From Chloroflexota bacterium (GTDB lineage Bacteria > Chloroflexota > UBA6077 > CF-72): 49,515 nt of DNA. Position 1 is the stretch's first letter; every line of letters begins with the position of its first letter. The position numbers and the translations under genes were made by a program. The notes below the pieces were generated by a model. The model worked only from the letters and a program-made list of their open reading frames with translations. It made no database searches and had not been told where the DNA came from. The stretch is taken from positions 1 through 49,515 of the forward strand of contig JAFAOS010000021.1 of assembly GCA_019247515.1 (NCBI GenBank), given 5' to 3'. Shown here one piece after another: positions 8,940 through 16,100 of the stretch.

Positions 8940-9238
8940 ACATCATCCCCCAAACATTGAAGTTCAGACGCGGGCACGTTGGGCAACGCAGCGGGCGCCG
9001 ACGGTCGAGCAGCATCGCTGGCAGGCGGATGGGCTTCAAAGAGGTTCAGGAACTTGCGACTCCTTCTGCTGGACATCGGGGTCCCGTGCCGGTGGCGGCG
9101 GCTCCCCGGCTGGGTACAATGCCTACACATACAGCGTACATGCGTACACCTGTTCTGACGACCGTCGGGAGTTGATCCACGCATGTCCCTGATACATCGC
9201 ATCTGATTGCCGCCACCAGCTCTGAAGGGGTGCCCGCT
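8940..9238. promoter_or_regulatory. Divergent upstream region of the dinB-like gene and the ModA fusion
   Basis: About 300 bp without a gene between two divergently transcribed genes. A TACAAT hexamer at 9115-9120 could be a -10 for the rightward gene, but no -35 is evident. GTAC-ATGC-GTAC at about 9143-9154 is a short dyad that could be an operator. There is no clear match to the ModE consensus. Confidence 0.25.
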
Positions 9239-10891
9239 ATGCTCGCTCGATCCCGCTTGTTCGTTGCCTTGATGGCGTTGGCGCTGATGGCTGCCTGCAC
9301 CAGTCCGAGCGCCAGTCAGCCGGCGGCACCGCCGACCAGCGCGGCGGCCTCGGCGCCCACCACGGCGCCGGCACTCGCACCGACGTCGGCGCCTGTCGCG
9401 GCCAACCCTACGGTCAACGCACCCGCCCTCGCGGCGACGACCGCGCCCGCTGCCGCACCCACCGCGCCGGCTGCCGCACCCGGCACGGCCCCGGGCATCG
9501 CACCCACCACGGCGCCAAGAACCGACGCACCTGCGAAACCAACGGCCGCGCCGGCGGCTCAGCCCACGACAGCTGGCTCTGCCCCGAAGCCCGCGGCGGC
9601 GCCGGTCTCGGGTGAGATTGTCGTCTTCGCCGCGGCTTCGCTCACCGACGTCTTCCAGGACATGGCGACCGCCTTCCAGCAGGCCAACCCCGATGCCAAG
9701 CTCACCTTCAACTTCGGCGCCTCGAGCACGCTGGCTACCCAGCTTGGCCAGGGCGCCAGCGCCGACGTGTTTGCCAGCGCCGATCCCATCCAGATGGACA
9801 ACGCCAGGAAGTCGCGAGCGGTCACTGGCCAGGACCAGGTGTTCGCCGGAAACCGCCTGGTGCTGATCACCCCCAGGGACAATCCTGCCAACATCACCAG
9901 CGTCAAGGACCTCGCCAACGACGGCGTCAAGTTCGTCACAGCTCAGCCCGCGGTGCCGATTGGCACGTACACGTCGCAAATGCTGGACAAGGCCAGCGCG
10001 GACCCGAGCTACAGCAGCGACTTCAAAGAACGAGTGATGGCGAACACGGTGTCCCAGGAGACTGACGTCCGCCAGGTGGTTTCCAAGGTGCAGCTAGGCG
10101 AGGCCGACGCGGCCATCGTCTACAGCACCGACCCGACGCCGCAAGTCCGCGACCAGTTGAACATCATCCAGGTCCCGGATGCACTCCAGACGCTGGCCAC
10201 CTATCCGATTGCCGTGGCCAAGGGGAACAACTCGTCAGGCGGCGAAGCGTTTGTCTCGTACGTCCTCGGCCCCGAGGGTCAGGCCGCGCTGGCCAAATGG
10301 GGGTTCCTGCCTGCGCCTCAGGCGTCCGCCTCGGCCCAGCCCACCGCCGCGACCGCTGGCCAGCCCCCCGCAGCGGGCGGCGCTCCGTCGGCAGGTGCGC
10401 CAGCGGCGAGTGCGCCTATCCCATCCGTCGCCTCGACCACGTTCGCGCCCGAGGTGGCGGTCTCGGGTCTGGTCGGCAACCCGCGCTCGTTCAGCATGGA
10501 CGGCCTGAAGCAGCTCCTGTCGGAAACGGTCGACGTCTCGTTTGAGGCGGGTCAGGGCACGACCACGGCCAGCTTCACGGGCACGCGCCTTCTGAACGTG
10601 TTCGAGGCGGCCGGGGGCCCCAGGCTGCCCAACGACATGAATAACGCCAAACTGCGCACGACGGTCATGGTCACCGGCGCCGATGGCTACCAGGTGGCCC
10701 TCGGTTGGGGTGAGCTGGACCCGGAGTTCGGCGCCGCGCCGATCATGCTCGCGTACTTGCAGGACGGCAAACCCATGGGCGACAAGCAAGGCATGGCGCG
10801 GTTGGTCGTGCCAGGCGACAAGCGCGGCGGCCGCTACGTGTCTACGGTCAAAGGCATCGACATTCGCGACCCGGGGCCGGCCCAACCGTAA
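9239..10891 (+). CDS. Lipoprotein fusing a ModA molybdate-binding domain to a SUOX-like module
   Basis: A 550-residue predicted lipoprotein. The signal sequence ends in lipobox LMAAC, with lipidated Cys20. An Ala/Pro/Thr-rich linker runs to about residue 124. A ModA-type substrate-binding domain follows (about 125-363; IVVFAAASLTDVFQDM, FNFGASSTLATQL with the oxyanion-binding serines, GASADVFASAD, GTYTSQML, GEADAAIVYSTD). A second Ala/Pro-rich linker (about 364-412) leads to a C-terminal SUOX-like module (about 413-550; VSGLVGNPRSFSM, LGWGELDPEFG, RLVVPGDKRGGRYVS). The lipobox Cys is the only cysteine. Start ATG 9239 was chosen because GAAGGGG lies eight bases upstream; GTG 9230 lacks one. 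Molybdate capture at the outer face of the membrane is expected from the ModA domain. No ModB or ModC partner lies in the window, and the role of the C-terminal module is unknown. Confidence 0.88.
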   Translation: MLARSRLFVALMALALMAACTSPSASQPAAPPTSAAASAPTTAPALAPTSAPVAANPTVNAPALAATTAPAAAPTAPAAAPGTAPGIAPTTAPRTDAPAKPTAAPAAQPTTAGSAPKPAAAPVSGEIVVFAAASLTDVFQDMATAFQQANPDAKLTFNFGASSTLATQLGQGASADVFASADPIQMDNARKSRAVTGQDQVFAGNRLVLITPRDNPANITSVKDLANDGVKFVTAQPAVPIGTYTSQMLDKASADPSYSSDFKERVMANTVSQETDVRQVVSKVQLGEADAAIVYSTDPTPQVRDQLNIIQVPDALQTLATYPIAVAKGNNSSGGEAFVSYVLGPEGQAALAKWGFLPAPQASASAQPTAATAGQPPAAGGAPSAGAPAASAPIPSVASTTFAPEVAVSGLVGNPRSFSMDGLKQLLSETVDVSFEAGQGTTTASFTGTRLLNVFEAAGGPRLPNDMNNAKLRTTVMVTGADGYQVALGWGELDPEFGAAPIMLAYLQDGKPMGDKQGMARLVVPGDKRGGRYVSTVKGIDIRDPGPAQP

Positions 10892-10907
10892 CGCCTGGTG
10901 AGTTGTG

Positions 10908-10965
10908 GTCGCAGGTGGGGCGCGGACGTCTGCCTCGAGCGCGTCCGCCACTGGCCGCCTGCGAC
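10908..10965 (+). terminator. Long hairpin after the ModA fusion gene
   Basis: GTCGCAGGTGG (10908-10918) pairs with CCGCCTGCGAC (10955-10965) with one G-T type mismatch, and inside it GCGGAC (10922-10927) pairs with GTCCGC (10943-10948). It begins 17 bp after the stop codon. No T-run follows, so it may be a transcript-end stabiliser or a non-canonical terminator. Confidence 0.5.
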
Positions 10966-11117
10966 TAGGCCATCATGGCCCAGCTGGTCGCGATACGGCT
11001 GACCACTCGTGTAGGCGCTTGAGCATGGGTCCGTGGTCGTCACGGGGCGCCATGCTCGCTCACATGGGTATCGCGGTTCGACCATCCTGCCAGGCTGGAG
11101 ACGTGCCCCACCGGCAG

Positions 11118-11201
11118 CCTAGAGTCGAGCTCGAACAGGAGGGGGATGGGCGTTGGCTCGCCGAACTCATCGAGCTTCCACGTGTGCTCGCGTATGGGGC
11201 G
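11118..11201 (+). pseudogene. HicB-type antitoxin fragment
   Basis: Within an otherwise uninformative frame, residues read VELEQEGDGRWLAELIELP then VLAYGA. This is the characteristic N-terminal stretch of HicB family antitoxins (EQEEDGRW.AE...LPG..AYG). Neither the HicB remainder nor a HicA toxin can be found next to it, so it is a short relic of a toxin-antitoxin pair. The rest of the 10,966-11,454 interval shows nothing further. Confidence 0.6.
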
Positions 11202-11454
11202 CCGACCAGGCACTTCGACCACGACATGTCGCGACGCTGGAACTCTTACCTGACGACGTGTGAGCTGGCGGATCGCCGCGGTCGGAGAGCGTCCGGAATC
11301 TGGGTCCAGCATGAAGTGGTCGATGCCCTCGCCGCAGCCGCTGCGGTGCTGGTGCAGGCGCCAACGTAGCCAGTCGTGGTGCACCCGATGCGGGTTCATT
11401 GCGGGAGTCGCGCATGGCAATCCACCGCGGGATGCCCGATTCACGTCATCGCTA

Positions 11455-12399
11455 TCAACTGGCCACGCGCTGCCCGATGACCCGCCCGTTGAGTGGTAAC
11501 ACCGGACGGTTATTGTTCCCGTAGCCGGCGTAGTTCGGCAACGTGGAAATCAGCTGGTGAAAGTTGTCCAACGCTGAGCCCGAGACCTGCCCAGAGCCGG
11601 TAAGCAGGAACCAGCGCACCGCTTCGGCGCAGCCCGGGGTCGTCAGCGAGCCATCGTAGAAGTAGAAGGACTCGACGTTTACCCGCTGGGGACCGGCCAC
11701 GCCCGAGGACGGTATCTGAACGGGCACGCGTGGCGCGCCGCTCAGGGCCGTGAAGAGCGCCAACGGGTTAGAGTCGCCGAGCGTAACGGTATCGCCGGCC
11801 GTTGTCGGCGTCGACCCAAAGATCTCGTCGAGCAGCGGGTTAGGATTGTCGCCGATGTCAAAGAGAAGACCGACGACGGCGTTCGCTCCGGCAGCGGTGG
11901 TGTGGACGAAGTGTGCCTCCAGGTCAGCCAGACGGCCATTGATCGAATGCTCGGCCGGAGCGTGGAAATGATACTGAACCAGCGGGTAGCGGTCGTTGCC
12001 GACCTGCAGTGTGCTGGTACTCTCGGACGGCATCAACACCTCGGCATAGTGGCCCGTATTTTCAAGTTCGAGCTCGTAGGTCTCATACGTGAGTACGAGC
12101 GGCACCCCGCTTTGCCTCGCGACTGCCCCAGTATCGATGTTGACCGGCGACTGGTTCAGGCCCGAGCTGCAGGTGGGATAGCCAAGCTCGGCCCAATGCG
12201 ATGGTCCGATCGGCGACGCTGGATCATGATTCCACACCGTCGATGGCGTTACCGCCGGTTGGCCGAGCACAGCCGTGGCGGGCTGCCACAAGCCGCCTGC
12301 GAGCGCCGTGCCCGTCGCAATGCCCGTCCAGGTCAGGAACTTTCGACGGGATACTCCAGCCGCCGGCCGGCGTGCGGTGCGTTGTGTCTCATATTTCAT
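11455..12399 (-). CDS. Alpha-class carbonic anhydrase, Tat-exported
   Basis: Interconverts CO2 and bicarbonate with a zinc ion; 314 residues. The N-terminus has a twin-arginine signal (SRRKFL at residues 17-22, then a hydrophobic stretch to about 45), so it is exported folded. Zinc ligands are visible as the HFH pair in VQYHFHAPAEH (His144, His146) and His163 in LEAHFVH. CSSGLNQSPVNI matches the family's conserved QSPI.I region, and the Cys in YPTC and in TTPGCAEAV can form the usual disulfide of bacterial alpha enzymes. ATG 12399 was chosen because GGAGG lies 8-13 bases upstream; the open frame extends 14 codons further without support. It is transcribed towards the ModA locus and appears monocistronic. 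Confidence 0.93.
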   Translation of the reverse strand: MKYETQRTARRPAAGVSRRKFLTWTGIATGTALAGGLWQPATAVLGQPAVTPSTVWNHDPASPIGPSHWAELGYPTCSSGLNQSPVNIDTGAVARQSGVPLVLTYETYELELENTGHYAEVLMPSESTSTLQVGNDRYPLVQYHFHAPAEHSINGRLADLEAHFVHTTAAGANAVVGLLFDIGDNPNPLLDEIFGSTPTTAGDTVTLGDSNPLALFTALSGAPRVPVQIPSSGVAGPQRVNVESFYFYDGSLTTPGCAEAVRWFLLTGSGQVSGSALDNFHQLISTLPNYAGYGNNNRPVLPLNGRVIGQRVAS

Positions 12400-12460
12400 G
12401 CCTGCGCTCCTCCGTTCCACCGAAAACAGTCCCGCCCACACTCAGCGCTTCGCCCCCACT

Positions 12461-12775
12461 TCATGGCATGCTCCCTATGTGGTCTTCTGACAACAGATCG
12501 CTCCAGACCTGCGGAAATCGCCCTAGGCCCAGTGCTCTGCAAATCTTCTGGGCGGCCATGCTGATACCTTCGGTAAAGGTCGGGAAGGCGAGCCGGAGCG
12601 CGCCCACCTGCTCGACCGTCATGCCCCCGGCCATGCACGCGGCGACCGTCTGCACGGTCTCGGCCGAGTACTCGCCAAGCACGTGCGCACCGAGGATGGC
12701 CCGCGTCGAACGGTCGGCGATCAGTTTGCAGAAACGCTCCGGGCGTCCGTCCAGCCAGGTCCGCCGGCTCTCGGG
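12461..12775 (-). pseudogene. C-terminal remnant of a pyridine-nucleotide disulfide oxidoreductase
   Basis: The minus strand reads WLDGRPERFCKLIADRST, AILGAHVLGEYSAETVQ, VAACMAGGMTVEQVG and FPTFTEGISMAAQKI. This is the dimerisation domain found at the C-terminus of mercuric-reductase/dihydrolipoamide-dehydrogenase-like flavoproteins. A stop codon lies just upstream of ESRRTWLDG, and the FAD and NAD domains are absent, so about three quarters of the gene is missing. Confidence 0.8.
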
Positions 12776-12935
12776 CGCCGCTTGTCATGCGGAAGCCCTC
12801 AACTTGCCAACCACTTGATAGCGTTGGCGCAATTGGTGACTTCGACGTGTCCGGTGCATAGGTGTTGGGCGTTCCTACTCCGGGTTGTGAGCTCCGCGAT
12901 CGATCCCAATGTCGCCTCGAGGCGATCATCTCTTG

Positions 12936-13640
12936 TCACTGCTGGCGGTAGATGCTGGTTGGTTGACCGCGCGGGTCAACCAACACCAGCGGCGCCCCGC
13001 GCTGCAGGGCGGCGACAGCGGGCGCGGGGGGTGCGCCGACGAAGACGTCGGGAGGGCTGCTGGTGCCCTGCGACAGGTGAACCACCACCAGTTGGCCAGG
13101 TTGGATGCTCATGTCCCCGCTGGTCGGCAGGATGACCAGAAAGGGTCCAAGTGCCAGCGTCCACCCGCCGACGTCCACCGGTGACGAGCCCGAGTTCTGG
13201 ATGGTGACAGTGGGATCGCCCTGGTTGACACTCGCCTGGCTGATCTGCACACGCGAGGCGGCGACGGTGGTTGCAACCGCGGGCTGGAGCGTCCCCGCCG
13301 CCTGGGTGGCGAGCGCAGCGACGGTCGGCGGCAGGCTCGTGGCAACCTGCGCTGCCGCTGCCTGGGCTGTCGCCGCGACGGGCGTCGCCGCCGCCTGAGC
13401 CGTTGCCATGACTGGCGTCCCGATCACCTGAGCGGTTGCCACCGCCGGCGTGCCGCCGCCCTGGACTGTGCCGGAAGCCTGGGTTCGCACGGCGGCGATG
13501 CTCGTGGCCGCCTGCTGCGCGGTGGGGACGGCCTGTGTCGGAGCCGGTGGGCTGCAAGCAACGATGCCCAGCACTGGCACAACGACCCCGACACCCGCCA
13601 ACCTGCGCAGCGAAGAGAATGGCGGAAGCATCTTTCCCAT
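12936..13640 (-). CDS. Lipoprotein with low-complexity linker and lamin-tail-like domain
   Basis: A 234-residue protein. A signal peptide ends in lipobox LGIVAC (Cys29). Residues about 35-125 are an Ala/Thr/Gln/Val repeat with TPVMATAQ and TPVAATAQ units. The C-terminal part (about 130-234) reads VTIQNSGSSPVDVGGWTL, then SIQPGQLVVVHLSQG and PLVLVDPRGQ, which is the pattern of lamin-tail (LTD) Ig-like domains seen on many bacterial surface proteins. It is last of three minus-strand genes, nine bases after the DUF5684-like gene. A cell-surface binding or structural role is likely; the ligand is unknown. Confidence 0.75.
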   Translation of the reverse strand: MGKMLPPFSSLRRLAGVGVVVPVLGIVACSPPAPTQAVPTAQQAATSIAAVRTQASGTVQGGGTPAVATAQVIGTPVMATAQAAATPVAATAQAAAAQVATSLPPTVAALATQAAGTLQPAVATTVAASRVQISQASVNQGDPTVTIQNSGSSPVDVGGWTLALGPFLVILPTSGDMSIQPGQLVVVHLSQGTSSPPDVFVGAPPAPAVAALQRGAPLVLVDPRGQPTSIYRQQ

Positions 13641-13649
13641 ATGTGAACC

Positions 13650-14084
13650 TCAGATGGCAGCCGCGGGAGCGGATTGCGGCGCTCGCGCCGCCGGCCCGAG
13701 ATAGCGAGCGCCGCCGAAGCCGAGGATGACCAGGAACAGCGGCTCCAGCAGGATCAATCCGATGGCAAACCCGACGCCCCGCCCGTACGAATTCGCCATC
13801 TCGACGCCCCAGCGGATCTGCACGAACAGGTTCAGCAGAGGCACGACGTAGCCCAGCACCCACCAGCCTGATCGACCGGAGATTTGCAGCAGGACGGCGG
13901 CGTTCCAGATCGGGATGATCGACCACCAGCCCGGTCTGTCGGCCTTGGTGAACACTTTCCAGGCGCCGATCACGTACACGACGTAGACAACCAGCGCCAT
14001 GAACAGGTTGAAAGCAAGTCCCGCCAGCAGCCCCGCAGTGTTGGTGAGGCCGCTGCTGGCTTGCATCATGATGAGGTCGAACAT
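13650..14084 (-). CDS. DUF5684-type small membrane protein
   Basis: A 144-residue protein with four hydrophobic segments (about 17-42, 55-67, 70-88, 105-127). The pattern AWKVFTKADRPGWWSIIPIWN then ISGRSGWWVLGYVVPLLN, followed by a segment ending GFGGARYLGP, is typical of DUF5684 proteins. GGAGG sits ten bases before ATG 14084. The biochemical function of the family is not established. It is the middle gene of a three-gene cluster with a coiled-coil protein and a surface lipoprotein, which suggests an envelope-associated job. Confidence 0.8.
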   Translation of the reverse strand: MFDLIMMQASSGLTNTAGLLAGLAFNLFMALVVYVVYVIGAWKVFTKADRPGWWSIIPIWNAAVLLQISGRSGWWVLGYVVPLLNLFVQIRWGVEMANSYGRGVGFAIGLILLEPLFLVILGFGGARYLGPAARAPQSAPAAAI

Positions 14085-14186
14085 CTTGAGACAGCCTCCT
14101 GGCTCGTCCTGGCTCCCGCCGGCCGGCCAGCCTTGAGCCGGCCGACGCGGCGGGTGCGCGATATGTGCCCGCTATGCGCGGTTCGG

Positions 14187-14618
14187 CTAACGTGTGGTCG
14201 CGACCAGTTCGTCTGCTTCTGCCCGGCACTGCAGGGCATACACGGCGGCGTACTGCGCCTCGGCTATGGCCTGCCGCGCGAATTCGACCGCATCCTGCGC
14301 CTGTGCCTCGGCCACCTCGGCGCGCGCCTCGGCCTTCTGGGCGTTCCAGTCGACCTTGGCCGCGTCCAATTCGGCCTCGGTGTTCTGGACCGTCTCCCGC
14401 ATCGACGCCTGGAGTTGCTGCCACTTTGTGTCGGCGGTCGTGTGGGCCTGGGTGACCGCGGCCTGCTGCTCAGACCTCTTCGTGTCGATCTGCTGCTTGA
14501 GCTCCAGCTTGCGCGCCTCCAGCTGCTGACGGGTTTCAGAGTGGGCTTCCGACACGGACTGTTCGGCCTGCTTGCTCTCCTCCGAGAGCTCTTCGAGGAG
14601 CGTAGATAGCGGCTTCAC
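14187..14618 (-). CDS. Small coiled-coil protein
   Basis: A 143-residue, charged and Ala/Gln/Glu-rich protein with no hydrophobic segment. Nearly all of it (about residues 5-130) has heptad-like spacing expected of a long coiled coil, for example LEARKLELKQQIDTKRSEQ and ETVQNTEAELDAAK. I chose the GTG at 14618 because a textbook AAGGAGG lies five to eleven bases upstream; the open frame continues 55 codons upstream without any ribosome site. It is the first gene of the cluster with DUF5684 and the lamin-tail-like lipoprotein. No family function is recognisable. Confidence 0.7.
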   Translation of the reverse strand: MKPLSTLLEELSEESKQAEQSVSEAHSETRQQLEARKLELKQQIDTKRSEQQAAVTQAHTTADTKWQQLQASMRETVQNTEAELDAAKVDWNAQKAEARAEVAEAQAQDAVEFARQAIAEAQYAAVYALQCRAEADELVATTR

Positions 14619-14782
14619 GCGTGACCTCCTTCTGGTGATCCAATCCCGACTCATGATCGGTGAAAACGCAGCGAGCGCTGCGCTGACAGAGTCGGGCTCC
14701 GACGGCTTGTGGCTGGTGATGTCCGCGCCACGTCGGGCGACAAACTCAGTCTCGGCTTCGCTTTGCAGCGATGCCTGCGCCA

Positions 14783-14831
14783 ACCTGCGGCTGTTTCGGG
14801 CGCGAACCTGCGGCTACTTGCGTTTACGCCC
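14783..14831. repeat. Intergenic short repeat, copy 1 (GGCTACTTGCG)
   Basis: Contains CCAACCTGCGGCT followed by GAACCTGCGGCTACTTGCG and TTTACGCC. The core GGCTACTTGCG lies at 14812-14822. Related sequence occurs in other gene-free stretches at 15891, 18122, 21987 and 28991. Confidence 0.55.
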
Positions 14832-14888
14832 GGCTAGTACTCGGCAGCCGCGAGGTTGTTGCGTTCGATCGTTGGCGACCGCTGAACA

Positions 14889-15515
14889 CTAACTGCTAGC
14901 CGCTGGCCCATCAGCGTTATGGACGCGCACAATTAGTAGCAGCGCGATAAAGAAGTACGCCCAGACACCGACCGCGGGGTCCACGAGGGCGACCCCGGTC
15001 GCGAGCACGTACAGGCCGATGCCTGGAACAATTGCGCGCCCGATCACTTTGAGTTCTCCGCCCTCGTCCTGGCCCCCCGACGCAACGAGCGAATGATCGC
15101 CAGCAACTGCACGCCACACCGCTGCGAGCGCGAGCGAGCTGGCCAACAGCGTTGCGCCATAGAACAGCACTGCGGCGCGCTCGGCATCCTCATTGTTGAG
15201 CGCTTGTGCCATCAACCGCGTGGGGAAAGGCAGGAATGTGACGTCCAGGAGCAGGAGCAGGTTGATGCGAATGACGGTGCTATTGATGAAGTCCATATGC
15301 GCGAACAAACGATGGTGGACAAGCCAGATGCCTGCTATCGTGGCGAAGCTCGTGACAAACGCCAGATATGAGGGCCATTGTGCGGCGATACCAGCCCAGA
15401 GGTTGGTCAATTCGTCGTCTGGAACATGAAGGTCCAGTACGAGCAGAGTGATCGCTATCGCGAACACGCCGTCGCTGAATGCCTCGGTGCGATCGGTCGA
15501 CCAGTGCTTTGTCAT
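14889..15515 (-). CDS. TMEM175-family (DUF1211) potassium channel-like protein
   Basis: A 208-residue membrane protein with six hydrophobic segments. The N-terminal RTEAFSDGVFAIAITLLVLDL carries the FSDGVFAI signature of the TMEM175 pore helix; bacterial members are lysosomal-channel relatives that form potassium-permeable tetramers. WLVHHRLFAHMDFIN and LLLLLDVTFLPFPT fit later helices of the family. GGAGTGA precedes ATG 15515; ten more codons upstream from a TTG are open but unlikely. It stands alone on the minus strand. Confidence 0.85.
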   Translation of the reverse strand: MTKHWSTDRTEAFSDGVFAIAITLLVLDLHVPDDELTNLWAGIAAQWPSYLAFVTSFATIAGIWLVHHRLFAHMDFINSTVIRINLLLLLDVTFLPFPTRLMAQALNNEDAERAAVLFYGATLLASSLALAAVWRAVAGDHSLVASGGQDEGGELKVIGRAIVPGIGLYVLATGVALVDPAVGVWAYFFIALLLIVRVHNADGPAASS

Positions 15516-16100
15516 GCGCCCGTCACTCCACGCCATGCGGGGCAAGTCTACAGTCCAGCGCGCCGTCCTACGCTTCCAAAGTCAGCGACCTCCCGTGAAC
15601 GAAGTCCTTGTTGCCAGCACGAGTTTCCGAGATACGCTCGTCGGTTCGTGTGGGTAATCGCACCAACCTCTTCGCTTGGCGATGCTTCTTGATCTCTGCT
15701 GCAAGACCTGCCGCTCCGAGTGGGCCGCCTTGGCCGACGTCGCCGACCTCGCCCCGGCAGAAGGCGTACTGACTCCCGGAGGGCTTGTGCTCGACATACC
15801 TGGTGCTACGTCGGCCACGTGTTTCAGTGTCGGCTTTCGTCGCCAGGGCGTGCCTGCGTCTCGTTGGCGGCTAACTGCGTGTGAACCCGCCGCTACTTGC
15901 GTGTCCGCCGCGTCGCCGGTCGGCGGCCGTCCGTACAGCAACAGGGTGGTGACGTCGTCTGAAGTGACATCATCCTCGGCAAGCAGGACAAGCGGCCGTA
16001 TGAAGAGCTGGCCGACTTGTAAGGTGCCGAGCACGCGGAGTTGAATGGTAGACAGACAACAGCCCAACCGTAGCCAAGCACAGCAATATTGGGGAGCATC
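15516..16100. other. Intergenic, with short repeat copy 2
   Basis: No gene can be supported in these 585 bp. A 122-codon forward frame (15676-16044) and a long minus frame have no recognisable similarity. The stretch around 15880-15910 carries GAACCCGCCGCTACTTGCG, a variant of the intergenic repeat at 14783. The region must hold the promoter of the phosphoesterase gene at 16101. Confidence 0.5.
15891..15901. repeat. Intergenic short repeat, copy 2
   Basis: CGCTACTTGCG, preceded by GTGAACCCGC, matches copy 1 (GCGAACCTGCGGCTACTTGCG) with a few differences. Confidence 0.45.

Noticed and set aside
9137..9160. GTACATGCGTAC dyad as a ModE operator
   Set aside because: It does not match the known ModE consensus; kept only as a weak possible operator.
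8936..9979. A 347-codon minus-strand frame rich in Arg/Gly
   Set aside because: Antisense to the Ala/Pro linker of the ModA fusion; low complexity mirrors the linker.
12976..14424. A 482-codon minus-strand frame through the lipoprotein and DUF5684 genes
   Set aside because: Same strand but a different frame from three genes with ribosome sites and recognisable domains; it has shadow composition.
15676..16044. A 122-codon forward frame before the phosphoesterase gene
   Set aside because: No ribosome site, no similarity, and it runs through an intergenic repeat.
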